DNA from: an uncultured Lachnospiraceae bacterium | Lineage (GTDB): Bacteria > Bacillota > Clostridia > Lachnospirales > Lachnospiraceae | NCBI GenBank assembly: GCA_949948735.1 | Contig: CATLGV010000025.1 | Span: 1 to 49,450, forward strand | Reading direction: 5' to 3' | DNA: 49,450 bases | In this document: positions 40,425 through 49,450 of the stretch, in pieces | How the letters are laid out: the number at the start of each line of letters is the position of its first letter | Numbering within the stretch: the first letter of the stretch is position 1 | Position numbers and translations under genes: made by a program | Notes under the pieces: generated by a model | The model's database searches: none | What the model was told of the DNA's origin: nothing | Seen by the model: only the letters and a program-made list of their open reading frames with translations

Positions 40425-43355
40425 TTAACGGGGAACCTCAACCATAATATACGCTTCCACAATATCCAGCTCCTGCATACTGTCAAAGCCTTCAAACACA
40501 AGACCGCACTCAAAGCCGGCCTTCACTTCCTTCACATCATCCTTAAACCGCTTGAGCGACGCAAGCGCGCCCTCGTATATCTGCTCGCCCTCGCGCGTAA
40601 TACGCACCTTGCAGCCCCGCTGGAATGTACCGTCAAGCACATAGGAGCCCGCAATATTTCCGACTGCGGAAGCGCGGAATATCTGACGCACCTCCGCGTG
40701 TCCGATAACCTTCTCCTCGAAAACCGGATCCAGCATGCCCTTCATCGCGGCTTCGATGTCCTCAATCGCCTGATATATTACCTTATACAATCTTACGTCA
40801 ACGCCCTCGCGCTCCGCCGTCGCCTTGGCAATAACGTCCGGACGCACGTTAAATCCGATGATAATCGCATTGGAAGCGGACGCAAGAATCACGTCGGATT
40901 CGTTGATTGCACCGACGCCGCCGTGAATGCACTTCACGACAACCTCTTCGTTGGAGAGCTTCACAAGGCTCTGCTTCACAGCCTCCACGCTGCCCTGTAC
41001 GTCCGCCTTGATAATCAGATTCAGCTCTTTGAGGTTTCCTGCCTGAATCTGCGAGAACAAATCGTCAAGCGACATCTTTGTCTTCGTATCCTCCAGAAGC
41101 TTTTCCTTGTTCTGTGCGACAAAGGTCTCTGCATAGTATTTCGCTTCTTTGTCATTCTCATGCGCGATAAATATTTCACCCGCATTGGGCACGTCGCCAA
41201 GGCCAAGGATCTCTACAGGTGTGGAGGGATCCGCCTCCTTGACGCGTCTTCCCTTGTCGTCTATCATGGCGCGGACCTTGCCGCTTGCAGCGCCCGCCGA
41301 GACAAAGTCCCCTACGTGCAGCGTACCCTTCTGTACAAGGATTGTCGCTACCGGACCGCGGCCCTTATCCAGCTCCGCCTCGATGACAAGGCCGCGCGCG
41401 CGTCTGTCGGGATTCGCCTTAAGCTCCAGCACCTCCGCCGTAAGCAGTATCATCTCCAGCAGCTGGTCAATACCCTCGCCGCTCTTTGCCGAAACAGGCA
41501 CGAATACGGTGCTTCCGCCCCAGTCCTCGGCAATCAGCCCATACTCCGTAAGCTCCTGCTTGACACGCTCTATATTGGCGCCCGGCTTATCAATCTTGTT
41601 GACCGCTACAATAATCTCAATCCCCGCGGCCTTCGCGTGGTTGATCGCCTCCACCGTCTGGGGCATAACGCCGTCGTCCGCCGCCACTACGAGAATGGCA
41701 ATATCCGTAGAGTTGGCGCCGCGCATACGCATCGCCGTAAACGCCTCATGCCCGGGCGTATCCAGAAAGGTAATGCGCTGGTTGTTCACCCTGACCGTAT
41801 AAGCGCCGATATGCTGCGTGATGCCGCCGGCCTCCTTGTCGGTGACGTTCGTCTTTCTGATGGCGTCAAGGAGCGACGTCTTGCCGTGATCGACATGGCC
41901 CATAACACAGATAACGGGCGGTCTGGCCACCATGCTCTCCGCGCTCTCCTCATCCTCCTTCAGGAGCTCCTCGATAACGTCGACCTTTACCTCCTGCTCG
42001 CAGATAATATCGTACTCAATCGCAATATTCTCCGCAGTCTCATAAGGAATCTCCTGATTGACCGTCACAATCTGCCCCTGCAGGAAGAGCTTCTTTACAA
42101 TCGCGGACGGCTGTACCTTCATCTTGTCAGCCAACTCCTTAATCGTAAGCGTCTCGGGCAGCGTAATGACCTTGATCTGCTCCTGTGCCTGCTCCTCCGG
42201 CTTCTTCTCCGGCTTAATAAATTTCCCGGCCTTGTTTTTGCCGCCTTTCAGATTTTTGCCGTCTTCCTCTTCATATATCAGATCCTTGCGGTTCTTCTTA
42301 TCCTTCTCCTGGCTGATACGGCGCTTCTCCTCGTCTCTGTGCTTCTCCGCGTCCTTAATGGGGCTTTCCGGCACATAGCCGCCCTTATTATTGCTGCCGC
42401 CTCTGCCGTTAAAGCCGCCTCTGTTATCACGGCCGCGCTCGCCGTCACGCCCGCCGGAAAAGCCCTGTCCGGGCCTTCCGCCTCCCTGAAAGCGCTGACC
42501 GTCGCGTCTGTCGCCGCGATTGTCGGATCGGTTTTCTCCGCGGCCGTCGCCACGGTTCTCCCCGCGCCTGTCGCGGTTGTCAAAACGGTTCTCCCCGCGG
42601 TTGTCGCCGCGCGGGCCGTCATAGCGCCTTGTTCCGTCAAAGCGGTTTTCCCCGCGGTTATTCCCACGGTTGTCGCCGCGGCCGTCGGAACGCTGGCCGT
42701 CGCGCCTGTCGCCGCGCGGACCGTCATAGCGTCTTCCCGCATCTCCCTGCGTTCTTTCCGGAGCGGCTCCCGCCGGCCTGCCTGCCGCGGCTGTCTTTTC
42801 CGCAGGCTTTACCTCTGCTGCGGGTTCCCTGACTGCTGCCGCAGCAGGTCTCTCCTGTACCTTCTCATTTACCGCCGGTTCCGTCTTTACTGCCGGCTCC
42901 GTCTTCGGTGCGGCCGCCCTTTCCGCCTGCGGCGCATTCTGTGACGCGGCCTGTACTGCGGAGGCTTTCTTCTCGCTGTTCATCGGCTTCCTCGGAATCT
43001 GCGCCCCCGGCATCTTGGAATTATGCGGATTGCTCACAAAGATGATGCTCTTTTTCTTCTTGACCGGCGCCTTGGCCTCGTCGGCGTGCTCCTTGTGCTC
43101 CGGCTCTTTCTTTTTGACTTCCTTTTCCTTAGGTTCGGGCTGTGCGGCCTCAGTCGCTTTAGGTTTTTCCGTCCCGGATTCTCCATCAGACTTCGCAGGC
43201 GCCCCCAGACTGCTGCGTATCTCCTCTACCTGTGCGTCCTCTAATACACTCATGTGGCTTTTTACCTCTATACCTTTATTTTTCAGCAGCGTCAGAATGT
43301 CGTTGCTTTTTATATTCATTTCCTTTGCCAGCTTAAATACCTGAATTTTCGCCAT
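40425..43355 (-). CDS. infB: Translation initiation factor IF-2 with long repeat-rich N-terminus
   Basis: IF-2 brings initiator tRNA to the 30S. From the ATG at 43355 ([18 protein letters not shown] 5 bp upstream) the protein is 976 residues. The N-terminal IF2 domain (1-50) is followed by a Lys/Glu/Ala-rich linker and a striking Arg/Gly/Asp/Asn repeat tract (208-326). A second IF2N domain ([14 protein letters not shown]) comes next. The G domain shows [19 protein letters not shown] and NKID, and domains II-IV follow. The frame continues to 43472, but that part lies inside ylxQ. It overlaps ylxQ by 23 bp. At 976 aa it is longer than B. subtilis IF-2 (716). Confidence 0.96.
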   Translation of the reverse strand: MAKIQVFKLAKEMNIKSNDILTLLKNKGIEVKSHMSVLEDAQVEEIRSSLGAPAKSDGESGTEKPKATEAAQPEPKEKEVKKKEPEHKEHADEAKAPVKKKKSIIFVSNPHNSKMPGAQIPRKPMNSEKKASAVQAASQNAPQAERAAAPKTEPAVKTEPAVNEKVQERPAAAAVREPAAEVKPAEKTAAAGRPAGAAPERTQGDAGRRYDGPRGDRRDGQRSDGRGDNRGNNRGENRFDGTRRYDGPRGDNRGENRFDNRDRRGENRGDGRGENRSDNRGDRRDGQRFQGGGRPGQGFSGGRDGERGRDNRGGFNGRGGSNNKGGYVPESPIKDAEKHRDEEKRRISQEKDKKNRKDLIYEEEDGKNLKGGKNKAGKFIKPEKKPEEQAQEQIKVITLPETLTIKELADKMKVQPSAIVKKLFLQGQIVTVNQEIPYETAENIAIEYDIICEQEVKVDVIEELLKEDEESAESMVARPPVICVMGHVDHGKTSLLDAIRKTNVTDKEAGGITQHIGAYTVRVNNQRITFLDTPGHEAFTAMRMRGANSTDIAILVVAADDGVMPQTVEAINHAKAAGIEIIVAVNKIDKPGANIERVKQELTEYGLIAEDWGGSTVFVPVSAKSGEGIDQLLEMILLTAEVLELKANPDRRARGLVIEAELDKGRGPVATILVQKGTLHVGDFVSAGAASGKVRAMIDDKGRRVKEADPSTPVEILGLGDVPNAGEIFIAHENDKEAKYYAETFVAQNKEKLLEDTKTKMSLDDLFSQIQAGNLKELNLIIKADVQGSVEAVKQSLVKLSNEEVVVKCIHGGVGAINESDVILASASNAIIIGFNVRPDVIAKATAEREGVDVRLYKVIYQAIEDIEAAMKGMLDPVFEEKVIGHAEVRQIFRASAVGNIAGSYVLDGTFQRGCKVRITREGEQIYEGALASLKRFKDDVKEVKAGFECGLVFEGFDSMQELDIVEAYIMVEVPR
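42378..42734. repeat. Arg/Gly/Asp/Asn-rich repeat tract in infB
   Basis: About 119 codons of infB repeat short units such as RRYDGPRGD (twice, about 105 bp apart), RGENRFD and DRRDGQR. The DNA shows matching imperfect repeats. It is coding and in frame, not a CRISPR. Confidence 0.85.
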
Positions 43356-43740
43356 ATTTACCTCCATTTTCCGCAGGCTGCACATCCCTGTGCCCTGCGC
43401 GCCCCTCACAGCCTTCAGCCTGCTGCAGATGCATTGTAATTGACCTTGCGAAGTTCTCGTCCGTGACCGCAAGGGAGGAGCGCTGTTCCTTCCCTATCGC
43501 GCATCCCAGCAGCGCTTTCGTGCCAAATACATATATCGGAACTTCATAAAAGCCACACATATTGGAAAACTTTTTTTTCGTGTTCGCCGATGCATCCTCC
43601 GAAACAAGAACCACCCATGCCTTCCCGCTCTTTACGCTCTTCTCCGTGGAAAATTCCCCACTCGCTATCCTGCCTGCTTTCATTGCCAGGCCGAGCATGG
43701 CATATATCTTTGTCTGTTGTTTACTTTGTCCCTGCTTCAA
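43333..43740 (-). CDS. L7Ae-like RNA-binding protein YlxQ
   Basis: This K-turn-binding-fold protein is the usual infB neighbour. Residues 10-105 align to B. subtilis YlxQ ([52 protein letters not shown]). The start is TTG at 43740 with GGAG about 10 bp upstream, overlapping ylxR by 20 bp. The C-terminal 30 residues ([14 protein letters not shown]) are an extra tail that overlaps infB. Confidence 0.88.
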   Translation of the reverse strand: MKQGQSKQQTKIYAMLGLAMKAGRIASGEFSTEKSVKSGKAWVVLVSEDASANTKKKFSNMCGFYEVPIYVFGTKALLGCAIGKEQRSSLAVTDENFARSITMHLQQAEGCEGRAGHRDVQPAENGGKYGENSGI

Positions 43741-43999
43741 ATATCTCTATCTCCTTTGTCAGACTATCATAAACCTCTTCGGGCACCGCCGTCTTAAATG
43801 ACCGCTCTATTCCCTTAGAACGCCTTGCCTTCTGCAGACATGCCGCATTCGGGCAGATGTACGCGCCCCTGCCGTTCTTTCTGCCGGTCGCGTCAAGAAT
43901 AATTCCCTCCTCCTCTGTCCGAAGAATGCGAAGCAGCTCCTTCTTAGGTTTCATTTCCGAACAGCCGATACACTGTCTCATTGGAATTTTTTTTGCCAT
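43721..43999 (-). CDS. YlxR family RNA-binding protein (DUF448)
   Basis: The 92-residue protein begins PMRQCIGCSEMKPKKELLRI and contains GRKNGRGAYICP..CLQKARRSKGIERSF, the diagnostic YlxR signature. It lies between nusA and ylxQ as in most Firmicutes. YlxR has been linked to control of RNase P and metabolism in B. subtilis. Confidence 0.93.
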   Translation of the reverse strand: MAKKIPMRQCIGCSEMKPKKELLRILRTEEEGIILDATGRKNGRGAYICPNAACLQKARRSKGIERSFKTAVPEEVYDSLTKEIEIFEAGTK

Positions 44000-44060
44000 C
44001 TGTTCCTACACCCCCTGCCCGCTTCCGTAAGCGTCCGATTCAATTTGAAAGTGCCTTCTC

Positions 44061-45263
44061 TCAGGATTCCGTCTCCTCTGCGTCCTCGTCAACAGTTTCC
44101 TCCGCATATACAGGCTCCTGCTCCTCTCCGGCTTCCTCATACTCCTCTTCGTATTCTTCCTCGTAGTAGACGTCGCCGTCCTCATCGTACATGTAATCCT
44201 CGTAGCGGAAGCCCTCGGCATCCTTTGCCTGCGTCTCCGACTTAATGTCAATCTTATAGCCGGTAAGCCGCGCCGCCAGTCTTGCGTTCTGCCCTTCCTT
44301 GCCGATTGCAAGGGAAAGCTGATAATCGGGGACAACGACCTTCGCCGTTTTCTCGTCCGGATCCGCAAATACTGCTACGATTTTTGCCGGTGAAAGCGCG
44401 TTCTGAATAAAGTTGCCCGGGTTTTCATCCCAATTAACAATATCAATCTTCTCGCCGCGCAGCTCCTCGACAATAGCGTTTACACGCGCGCCGTTCATTC
44501 CCACGCAGGCGCCTACGGCATCCACATTCGGATTGTTCGTCCGCACCGCAAGCTTGGTACGGCTTCCCGCCTCGCGCGCAATGCTCATAATCTCAACCGT
44601 GCCGTCCTTAATCTCTGTAACCTCCGCCTCAAAAAGCCGCTTTACCAGCTCCGGGTGCGTCCTGCTGACCAGAATTCTGGGCCCCTTCGGCGTATTCTTG
44701 ACCTCCAGAATGTATACCTTGATACGCTCCGTGGGGCGGAATACCTCGCCGCGCACCTGTTCTACCTCATTTAAAAGAGCGTCCGCCTTGCCTAAATTAA
44801 TGCTGATATTCCTGCCGGAATAGCGCTGGACGATTCCGGTCACAACATCCTTTTCTTTCTCGTAGAACTGATTGTAGATAACGCTGCGCTCCTCCTCGCG
44901 GATTTTCTGGAGAATAACGTTCTTTGCGTTCTGCGTCGCAATACGCCCGAATTCCCTGGACTTGATTTCCACATTGATGGTCTCGCCGATTGTCGCTTTC
45001 TTGGAAATCTTCACCGCATCGTCCATGCAGATCTGCGTCGCCTCATCCTCGACCTCCTCCGGCGTCGCGACAATATCCTTTGTCGCGTATACCAGAAAGT
45101 CGCAGGTCTCTCTGTCAATCTGCACCGTAATATTGTCCGCCTTGCCAAAATGGTTCTTGCAGGCTGTCAGCAGAGAATTTTCAATCGCCTCAAAAAGCGT
45201 TTCCTTGCTGATTTCCTTCTCTTTCTCCAAAATATTAAGCGCTTCCAATAATTCTTTGTTCAT
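44061..45263 (-). CDS. nusA: Transcription termination/antitermination protein NusA
   Basis: NusA binds RNA polymerase and modulates pausing and termination. The 400-residue protein has the N-terminal RNAP-binding domain, S1 domain (about 130-200, GIVQRYSGRNISINLGK), and two KH domains (CVGMNGARVNAIVEELRGEKI and AIGKEGQNARLAARLTG). The last 45 residues are almost all Glu/Asp/Tyr, an acidic tail that many Gram-positive NusA proteins lack. GGAGGG precedes its ATG. It is second in the rimP operon. Confidence 0.96.
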   Translation of the reverse strand: MNKELLEALNILEKEKEISKETLFEAIENSLLTACKNHFGKADNITVQIDRETCDFLVYATKDIVATPEEVEDEATQICMDDAVKISKKATIGETINVEIKSREFGRIATQNAKNVILQKIREEERSVIYNQFYEKEKDVVTGIVQRYSGRNISINLGKADALLNEVEQVRGEVFRPTERIKVYILEVKNTPKGPRILVSRTHPELVKRLFEAEVTEIKDGTVEIMSIAREAGSRTKLAVRTNNPNVDAVGACVGMNGARVNAIVEELRGEKIDIVNWDENPGNFIQNALSPAKIVAVFADPDEKTAKVVVPDYQLSLAIGKEGQNARLAARLTGYKIDIKSETQAKDAEGFRYEDYMYDEDGDVYYEEEYEEEYEEAGEEQEPVYAEETVDEDAEETES

Positions 45264-45284
45264 TTTTCCTTTTCCCTCCTATAG

Positions 45285-45767
45285 TTAAAAATCCAATGTC
45301 AGTCTGATAACCGCAATATCCGCCTTTGCAAAAACCATTTCCTCCGTCTGATTCTCCGATTTTATTGTGACGGTATCTTTGTCATAGGCTTTGAGGATTC
45401 CCGTAAATTCCTTCTGCCTGACAGCGCCCTGCTCAATGGGTTTATAGGTTTTCAGCTCAACCTCCTGGCCCAGGCTTTTCTCCAAATGCCTGTCTTTCTT
45501 CAACGCCCTGCCAAGCCCGGGGCTTGAGACCTCCAATATGTACGCGTCCGGAATGAAATCCTCCGCGTCCAGCTTATCGGAAAGCGCCCTGCTGACATTC
45601 TCACAGTCGTCAATGCTCACGCCGCCTGCCTTGTCAATATATGCCCGCAGATACCAGTCGCTCCCCTCCTTCACATACTCCACATCATAAATCTCACAGC
45701 CGTTTGCCGCGGCTATCGGCTCCAGAAGCGCCTCCGTGCGCGCCTCATACATTTCCCTTGCTGCCAT
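45285..45767 (-). CDS. rimP: Ribosome maturation factor RimP
   Basis: RimP assists 30S assembly. From the ATG at 45767 (MAAREMYEART) the protein is 160 residues, with the conserved EIYDVEYVKEGSDWYLRAYID and ISPGLGR-like EVSSPGLGRAL. An alternative ATG lies at 45752. AAAGGTGA precedes it. It is the first gene of the nusA operon. Confidence 0.94.
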   Translation of the reverse strand: MAAREMYEARTEALLEPIAAANGCEIYDVEYVKEGSDWYLRAYIDKAGGVSIDDCENVSRALSDKLDAEDFIPDAYILEVSSPGLGRALKKDRHLEKSLGQEVELKTYKPIEQGAVRQKEFTGILKAYDKDTVTIKSENQTEEMVFAKADIAVIRLTLDF

Positions 45768-45855
45768 TCGGTCACCTTTCCTTTTCTGACACGCGACTGC
45801 CTTCAATTGCCGGAATGCAGTGCTTCCCTGTCAATTGGGGGTATTATCACGCAAA

Positions 45856-45879
45856 AGAGTGGACTTGCAAGTCCACTCT
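45856..45879 (-). ncRNA. rimP-leader-like hairpin in the 5' UTR of the nusA operon
   Basis: AGAGTGGACTTG (45856-45867) and CAAGTCCACTCT (45868-45879) form a perfect 24-nt palindrome, followed on minus by TTTTGCGTG. It lies between the promoter and rimP. A similar strong hairpin before rimP recurs in related Clostridia to my knowledge, and may act as an attenuator; the mechanism is not shown here. Confidence 0.6.
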
Positions 45880-45908
45880 CTATCATACAACCTTATGAAA
45901 TCATATAT

Positions 45909-45937
45909 ATTGTAGCACTACACGCTTCAAAATGCAA
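45909..45937 (-). promoter_or_regulatory. Sigma-A promoter of the rimP-nusA-infB operon
   Basis: On minus, TTGCAT (45932-45937), 17 bp, TACAAT (45909-45914). The leader is about 135 nt and includes the hairpin. Confidence 0.75.
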
Positions 45938-45951
45938 TAGGGAATTTACCT

Positions 45952-47700
45952 TTAACTGGTAAAGCCATACAAATAAACAGCATAGTAGCTGTCCGGCGTC
46001 TCAAAGGGCTCCTCGCGCAGCAGCGTCAGCCCCAGCTCCCGCGCATTCGGAAGCGGTACTGCCGAAAACAGATACTCAGCCCCCAGCTTCTTTGCCGCCT
46101 CCGTATTCAGCACAAGCTCCGTCTGCAGTGCGCCGCTTCCCTTCGGAAGCATATAACGGCCGGTTCCAAGCTCCGCACTCAGGACATAGCAGCGGCATCC
46201 CCACTCGTCATAATAACGCCGCAGGGAATCGTCCTTTTCAAGCTCTCCTTTGATGATGTCCCGAAACGCATACAGATATGAAAGGTTATAGTTGTTGGAA
46301 TAACCGTCCAGACAGTAAAAGCCGTTATACAACGGCGCCGCCGGATATATCCCGAAGCTCAGCGTCCTGTAGGACGCCTTGTCGCGTCCGATAAACGCAT
46401 CGATCTGCGCAAAAATCTCCGGCGCATAAAAATCATCCCATGTTATCTGCCCGTATGCCTCTCCCTGCCGCAGCCTGTGCAGATTTTTATTAAAATCACT
46501 GTAATAATACACCAGCGCCGCGGACGCGCACGCCAGTCCCGACAGGCACACCGCCCCGGCCGCCGCACAGATTTTTCTTTTATCCGCTGTACAGCGCTTT
46601 ATCCACGTCCAAAGCAGGTACAGATCCATCCCCAGCAGGAAATACCACACAGACACCGTCAGCCAGTAGACCCTGTCCGCCTGAAATTCCTTGATAATGC
46701 CGCCGGCCTGATTTCTAAACGCCGCCGCAGGCCCCGACTGCCAGCATGCATAAAACAGCGCGCAGAGCAGATTAAAGCCCACCCCGGCCGCCAGCAGATA
46801 AAAAGCCGTCCGCGCTCTTCCCCGGAGCCTTCCGTACCCTGCTATGCCCAGCACAAGGACGATAACCGTAAATACCGCAATCGCCTGCTGGTGCGTCGGC
46901 GTGTGAACGGTTCCTTTATAAAATATCGTCCAAAACGACTTCAGAAAATCCTGCCCGTAGCGCACGACGATTTCCTTATGGCTTGTCTCCTGTCCGGACG
47001 CCGCAAATATCTGAACAAGCAGCCTGTAATTGGTAATAAGATAACAGCCCAGCAGGCTTCCCCAGCCGATAAGCACCCACTTATGCGCCCGTATCCTGCG
47101 CTTCCATACAAGCCAAAGCAGATACAGGCCGCCAAATCCCAGCACGGCATAGCCAATCAGAACCAGGGACGACAAAAAGCCGTACAGAACAACTGCGCCC
47201 AGCGCCAGCGCTCTGTGCCTGCCTTCATACAGCAGATAAAACGCGTACAGCAGCAGCGGCTGTCCGTACTGGCACAGCCCATAAACCGACAGCAGCGGCA
47301 GATATGCAAACAAAATCCCGCAAAACACGGCAATCACATCGTTTGCCGTCACTCTTTTCAGACACAGGTACATGCCGGCATAGGCTGTCAGCATGCAAAA
47401 TATCTGGCTGCATACAAAGGCCGCCGCAGGCTGCAGGAGCCTGTACAGCAGCACCTGCAGCGGTGCGGGCGGAAACAGTCCGTTTCCGGATATGCCGTTC
47501 ATCATTTCGGGATAAACGTCTGTTCCCGTAAAAAGATATTTCGCGTGCAAAATATAACCCGGCACCTCCCCGTCAAGCTGGTCCTGATAAAAAACCACCA
47601 TGTCCCCGCCGAGAATAAGGTACGGGAGCAAAGCCGCCATTACAACAATCCATCCTATAATAAACAGAACCCTGTTTTTCTCCTGAAAAAACTTTATCAT
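45952..47700 (-). CDS. Polytopic membrane protein, GT-C/YfhO-like (DUF6044-type), function unknown
   Basis: The 582-residue protein has an N-terminal helix (about 10-30, LFIIGWIVVMAALLPYLIL), then an external loop with DQLDGE, and about ten to eleven further membrane helices to about residue 410. A soluble C-terminal domain (420-582) follows. An acidic residue pair in the first loop after TM1 is the layout of GT-C glycosyltransferases acting on lipid-linked sugars. I assign the fold by pattern, with the substrate unknown. It starts 55 bp after the citrate synthase stop and may be co-transcribed with it. Confidence 0.7.
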   Translation of the reverse strand: MIKFFQEKNRVLFIIGWIVVMAALLPYLILGGDMVVFYQDQLDGEVPGYILHAKYLFTGTDVYPEMMNGISGNGLFPPAPLQVLLYRLLQPAAAFVCSQIFCMLTAYAGMYLCLKRVTANDVIAVFCGILFAYLPLLSVYGLCQYGQPLLLYAFYLLYEGRHRALALGAVVLYGFLSSLVLIGYAVLGFGGLYLLWLVWKRRIRAHKWVLIGWGSLLGCYLITNYRLLVQIFAASGQETSHKEIVVRYGQDFLKSFWTIFYKGTVHTPTHQQAIAVFTVIVLVLGIAGYGRLRGRARTAFYLLAAGVGFNLLCALFYACWQSGPAAAFRNQAGGIIKEFQADRVYWLTVSVWYFLLGMDLYLLWTWIKRCTADKRKICAAAGAVCLSGLACASAALVYYYSDFNKNLHRLRQGEAYGQITWDDFYAPEIFAQIDAFIGRDKASYRTLSFGIYPAAPLYNGFYCLDGYSNNYNLSYLYAFRDIIKGELEKDDSLRRYYDEWGCRCYVLSAELGTGRYMLPKGSGALQTELVLNTEAAKKLGAEYLFSAVPLPNARELGLTLLREEPFETPDSYYAVYLYGFTS

Positions 47701-47755
47701 ACTCCGCTGCCTTCTGTCTGCTTTGTCATTTTATTATGTCCGCAGGCAATCCTTT

Positions 47756-49174
47756 CTACTTTAAGGGAAGCTTGTATATCTGCTGCTCATGTCCGTCAAG
47801 CTTCGGCGTCGACCGCTCCTGCAGCGTCTCATAGGGCTTGAGCGTCAGAATGCTCTTATATGCGGGACGAATAATCTTATCGACATTTATCAGCTCCTCC
47901 ATACGGTGCGCGCTCCAGCCGACAATTCTTGCAATCGCAAAAATGGGCGTATACAGCTCCATAGGAATATCCAGCATGCTGTACACGAAGCCGCTGTAAA
48001 AATCGACGTTTGCACTGACGCCCTTGTAAATCCTGCATTTCTCGGCAATCACCTCCGGCGCAAGACGCTCTATCATCGAATAAAGCTCAAACTCCTGATG
48101 ATGCTTCTTCTCCTCCGCAAGACGCTCCACAAAGGACTTGAACACACGCGCACGCGGGTCTGATATAGAATAAACGGCATGCCCCATACCGTAGATAAGG
48201 CCGCTCCGGTCAAACGCCTCTTTGTTGAGCAGCCGGTACAGGTAATCCCGTACCTGCCGTTCATCCGTGGTATCGTCAACATTCCTGCGAAGATCCTCCA
48301 TCATCTGCACCACCTTAATATTCGCACCGCCGTGCTTGGGCCCCTTCAGGGAGGAAAGCGCCGCCGCGATAACCGAATATGTATCCGAGCCCGCACTGGT
48401 TACAACTCTTGTCGTAAAGGTAGAGTTGTTCCCGCCGCCGTGCTCCATATGAAGCACCAATGCGGCATCGAGCACTCTTGCCTCCGTCTCCGTATAAGCC
48501 ATATTCGGCCGCAGCATCCGCAGAATGTTCTCAGCAGTCGAGAGCTTGGGATCCGGCCGGTGAATATATAAGCTGTCGTCGCATTCATAGTGATTGTAAG
48601 CATGATATCCATAGACGGAAAGCATTGGAAATACACTGATCAGCATAAGACTCTGCCGAAGCACGTTATCAAGGGATAAATCCGAAACATTGTCATCATA
48701 GGAAGCCAGCGTCAGCACGCTCTTGGTCAGAGAATTCATAATGTCATGGCTGGGCGCCTTCATAATAACATCCCGCACGAAATTGGTCGGCAGCGTCATG
48801 CTGTAGGCGAGCGTCTTCCTGTACTCCATCAGCTGGTCTTTGTTCGGGAGGCTGCCAAACAACAGCAGATATGCACACTCGTCAAAGCCGAACCGGTTGT
48901 CCTTCTGAAAGCCTCTTACAAGATCAAAAATATTATAGCCTCTATAATATAACTGTCCGTCGCAGGGGACGCTCTTTCCATCCACCTCCTCCGAAGACTT
49001 AATCAAAGAAATATTGGTAAGCCCCGACAGTACACCTTTGCCGTTTTTATCGCGCAGTCCTCTTTTCACACCGTATTCGTCAAACAAACCGGCGTCAATC
49101 TCATTGTTGTCAACACATACCTTTGAATACTTATGCGTAAATTGCCTGATGGTCTCCTCACTCTTTTTTCCCAT
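47756..49174 (-). CDS. gltA: Citrate synthase
   Basis: It condenses oxaloacetate and acetyl-CoA to citrate. The 472-residue protein keeps the catalytic set: H245 in LHMEHGGGNNS, H332 in GMGHAVYS and D391 in SANVDFYSG. GPKHGGAN (278-285) is also intact. The length and the first 60 residues place it in the longer clostridial type. The start has GGAAGGA upstream and a good promoter at 49222-49250. No other TCA gene is in the window. A 2-methylcitrate synthase activity cannot be excluded. Confidence 0.94.
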   Translation of the reverse strand: MGKKSEETIRQFTHKYSKVCVDNNEIDAGLFDEYGVKRGLRDKNGKGVLSGLTNISLIKSSEEVDGKSVPCDGQLYYRGYNIFDLVRGFQKDNRFGFDECAYLLLFGSLPNKDQLMEYRKTLAYSMTLPTNFVRDVIMKAPSHDIMNSLTKSVLTLASYDDNVSDLSLDNVLRQSLMLISVFPMLSVYGYHAYNHYECDDSLYIHRPDPKLSTAENILRMLRPNMAYTETEARVLDAALVLHMEHGGGNNSTFTTRVVTSAGSDTYSVIAAALSSLKGPKHGGANIKVVQMMEDLRRNVDDTTDERQVRDYLYRLLNKEAFDRSGLIYGMGHAVYSISDPRARVFKSFVERLAEEKKHHQEFELYSMIERLAPEVIAEKCRIYKGVSANVDFYSGFVYSMLDIPMELYTPIFAIARIVGWSAHRMEELINVDKIIRPAYKSILTLKPYETLQERSTPKLDGHEQQIYKLPLK

Positions 49175-49221
49175 TCAATCCTTCCTTTCTCTCTCATATT
49201 ATTTACAATATCTCACGTTCT

Positions 49222-49250
49222 ATTATAGCCGAAACAGGGTGACATAACAA
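49222..49250 (-). promoter_or_regulatory. Sigma-A promoter of citrate synthase
   Basis: On minus, TTGTTA (49245-49250), 17 bp, TATAAT (49222-49227), 48 bp before the ATG. Confidence 0.8.
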
Positions 49251-49304
49251 GCGCATATCTATAAACTTTTTTTGAACAATTCTGAATTTTTAAAAATAAA
49301 AGCA

Positions 49305-49350
49305 TAAAAAAATCCTTAAAAATCCGTTTTGTCAGATTTCTAAGGAATTT
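49305..49350 (-). terminator. Terminator downstream of the tRNA gene
   Basis: TCCTTAAAAATC (49313-49324) pairs with GATTTCTAAGGA (49335-49346), with one G-U pair. On minus it is followed by TTTTTTTATG, a good U tract. Confidence 0.8.
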
Positions 49351-49378
49351 TTAGGGTTGGGCTGTTATAAACAGTCAA

Positions 49379-49450
49379 CAGCTCGTAGGGGAATCGAACC
49401 CCTGTTTCCGCCGTGAGAGGGCGGCGTCTTAACCGCTTGACCAACGAGCC
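49379..49450 (-). tRNA. tRNA-Glu(CUC)
   Basis: Reading minus from 49450, the acceptor stem is GGCTCGT paired with ACGAGCT (one G-U). The D arm contains GGTCAAGCGGTTAAGAC. The anticodon stem CCGCC/GGCGG holds loop CTCTCAC, anticodon CTC (Glu). The T arm is AGGGGTTCGATTCCCCT. The 72-nt gene has no encoded CCA. Its 5' end coincides with the window edge. Confidence 0.93.

Noticed and set aside
42378..42734. Repeat tract that could be mistaken for a CRISPR or minisatellite
   Set aside because: It is inside infB in frame, the units are short and irregular, and no spacer structure exists.
40698..42944. Very long open frame on the plus strand opposite infB
   Set aside because: It is the antisense shadow of infB. 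Its protein is Arg/Leu-rich with no recognisable domain, and the opposite frame has GTPase motifs and a ribosome binding site.

Overview
The window comes from the chromosome of a spore-forming, low-to-mid GC Firmicute, most likely Clostridia and probably Lachnospiraceae. The evidence is a complete spoIIIA operon (AA to AH), a SpoIVB protease, clostridial rimP-nusA-ylxR-ylxQ-infB synteny, sigma-A promoters of Gram-positive type, strong GGAGG ribosome binding sites, and an RND pump with a lipoprotein adaptor but no outer-membrane channel. GC is roughly half by eye. Almost every gene lies on the minus strand. The plus-strand exceptions are the cut recombinase at the left edge, a small secreted protein (6745-7437) and a glycerol-1-phosphate dehydrogenase-like gene (25717-26787).

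Left part (1-7.4 kb). The 3' end of a tyrosine recombinase runs into a gene-poor stretch, followed by spoIVB, an RND permease with its adaptor, and a secreted Ig-like protein. In most spore formers recN, spoIVB and spo0A are contiguous. Here an efflux/secreted-protein block separates recN from spoIVB, and a recombinase sits where spo0A would be expected, so this looks like a rearranged or island-bearing locus.

7.4-16.4 kb is one tightly packed ten-gene operon read leftwards from an extended -10 promoter: asp23, nusB, xseA, xseB, ispA, dxs, tlyA, nadK, argR, recN. It combines antitermination, exonuclease VII, isoprenoid precursor synthesis, rRNA methylation, NAD phosphorylation, arginine control and DNA repair. 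16.4-20.6 kb holds deoB, prfC and a transglutaminase-fold lipoprotein. 20.6-25.5 kb is the spoIIIA operon, which builds the mother-cell half of the engulfment channel. It has a sigma-E-like promoter and an unusually short SpoIIIAF.

26.8-29.6 kb carries rpsO and pnp, each behind a structured leader. 29.6-37 kb is the more individual, envelope and signalling part: a methyl-accepting chemotaxis protein, an array of duplicated terminator hairpins, an SH3-NlpC/P60 hydrolase behind three 11-bp-spaced WalR-like half sites, a three-gene cluster of short membrane proteins (two with zinc ribbons), and a PAS-GGDEF-EAL protein whose GGDEF motif is degenerate.

37-46 kb is the translation/transcription block rimP-nusA-ylxR-ylxQ-infB-rbfA, followed by nrnA-truB-ribF. 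IF2 carries a long Arg/Gly/Asp/Asn repeat tract and NusA an acidic tail. The right end has a polytopic membrane protein, citrate synthase and a tRNA-Glu(CUC). I see no CRISPR array, no insertion sequence and no complete prophage. The most interesting leads are the WalR-like triple box on the cell-wall hydrolase gene, the zinc-ribbon membrane cluster, the broken recN-spoIVB-spo0A neighbourhood, and the structured leaders of rpsO and pnp.
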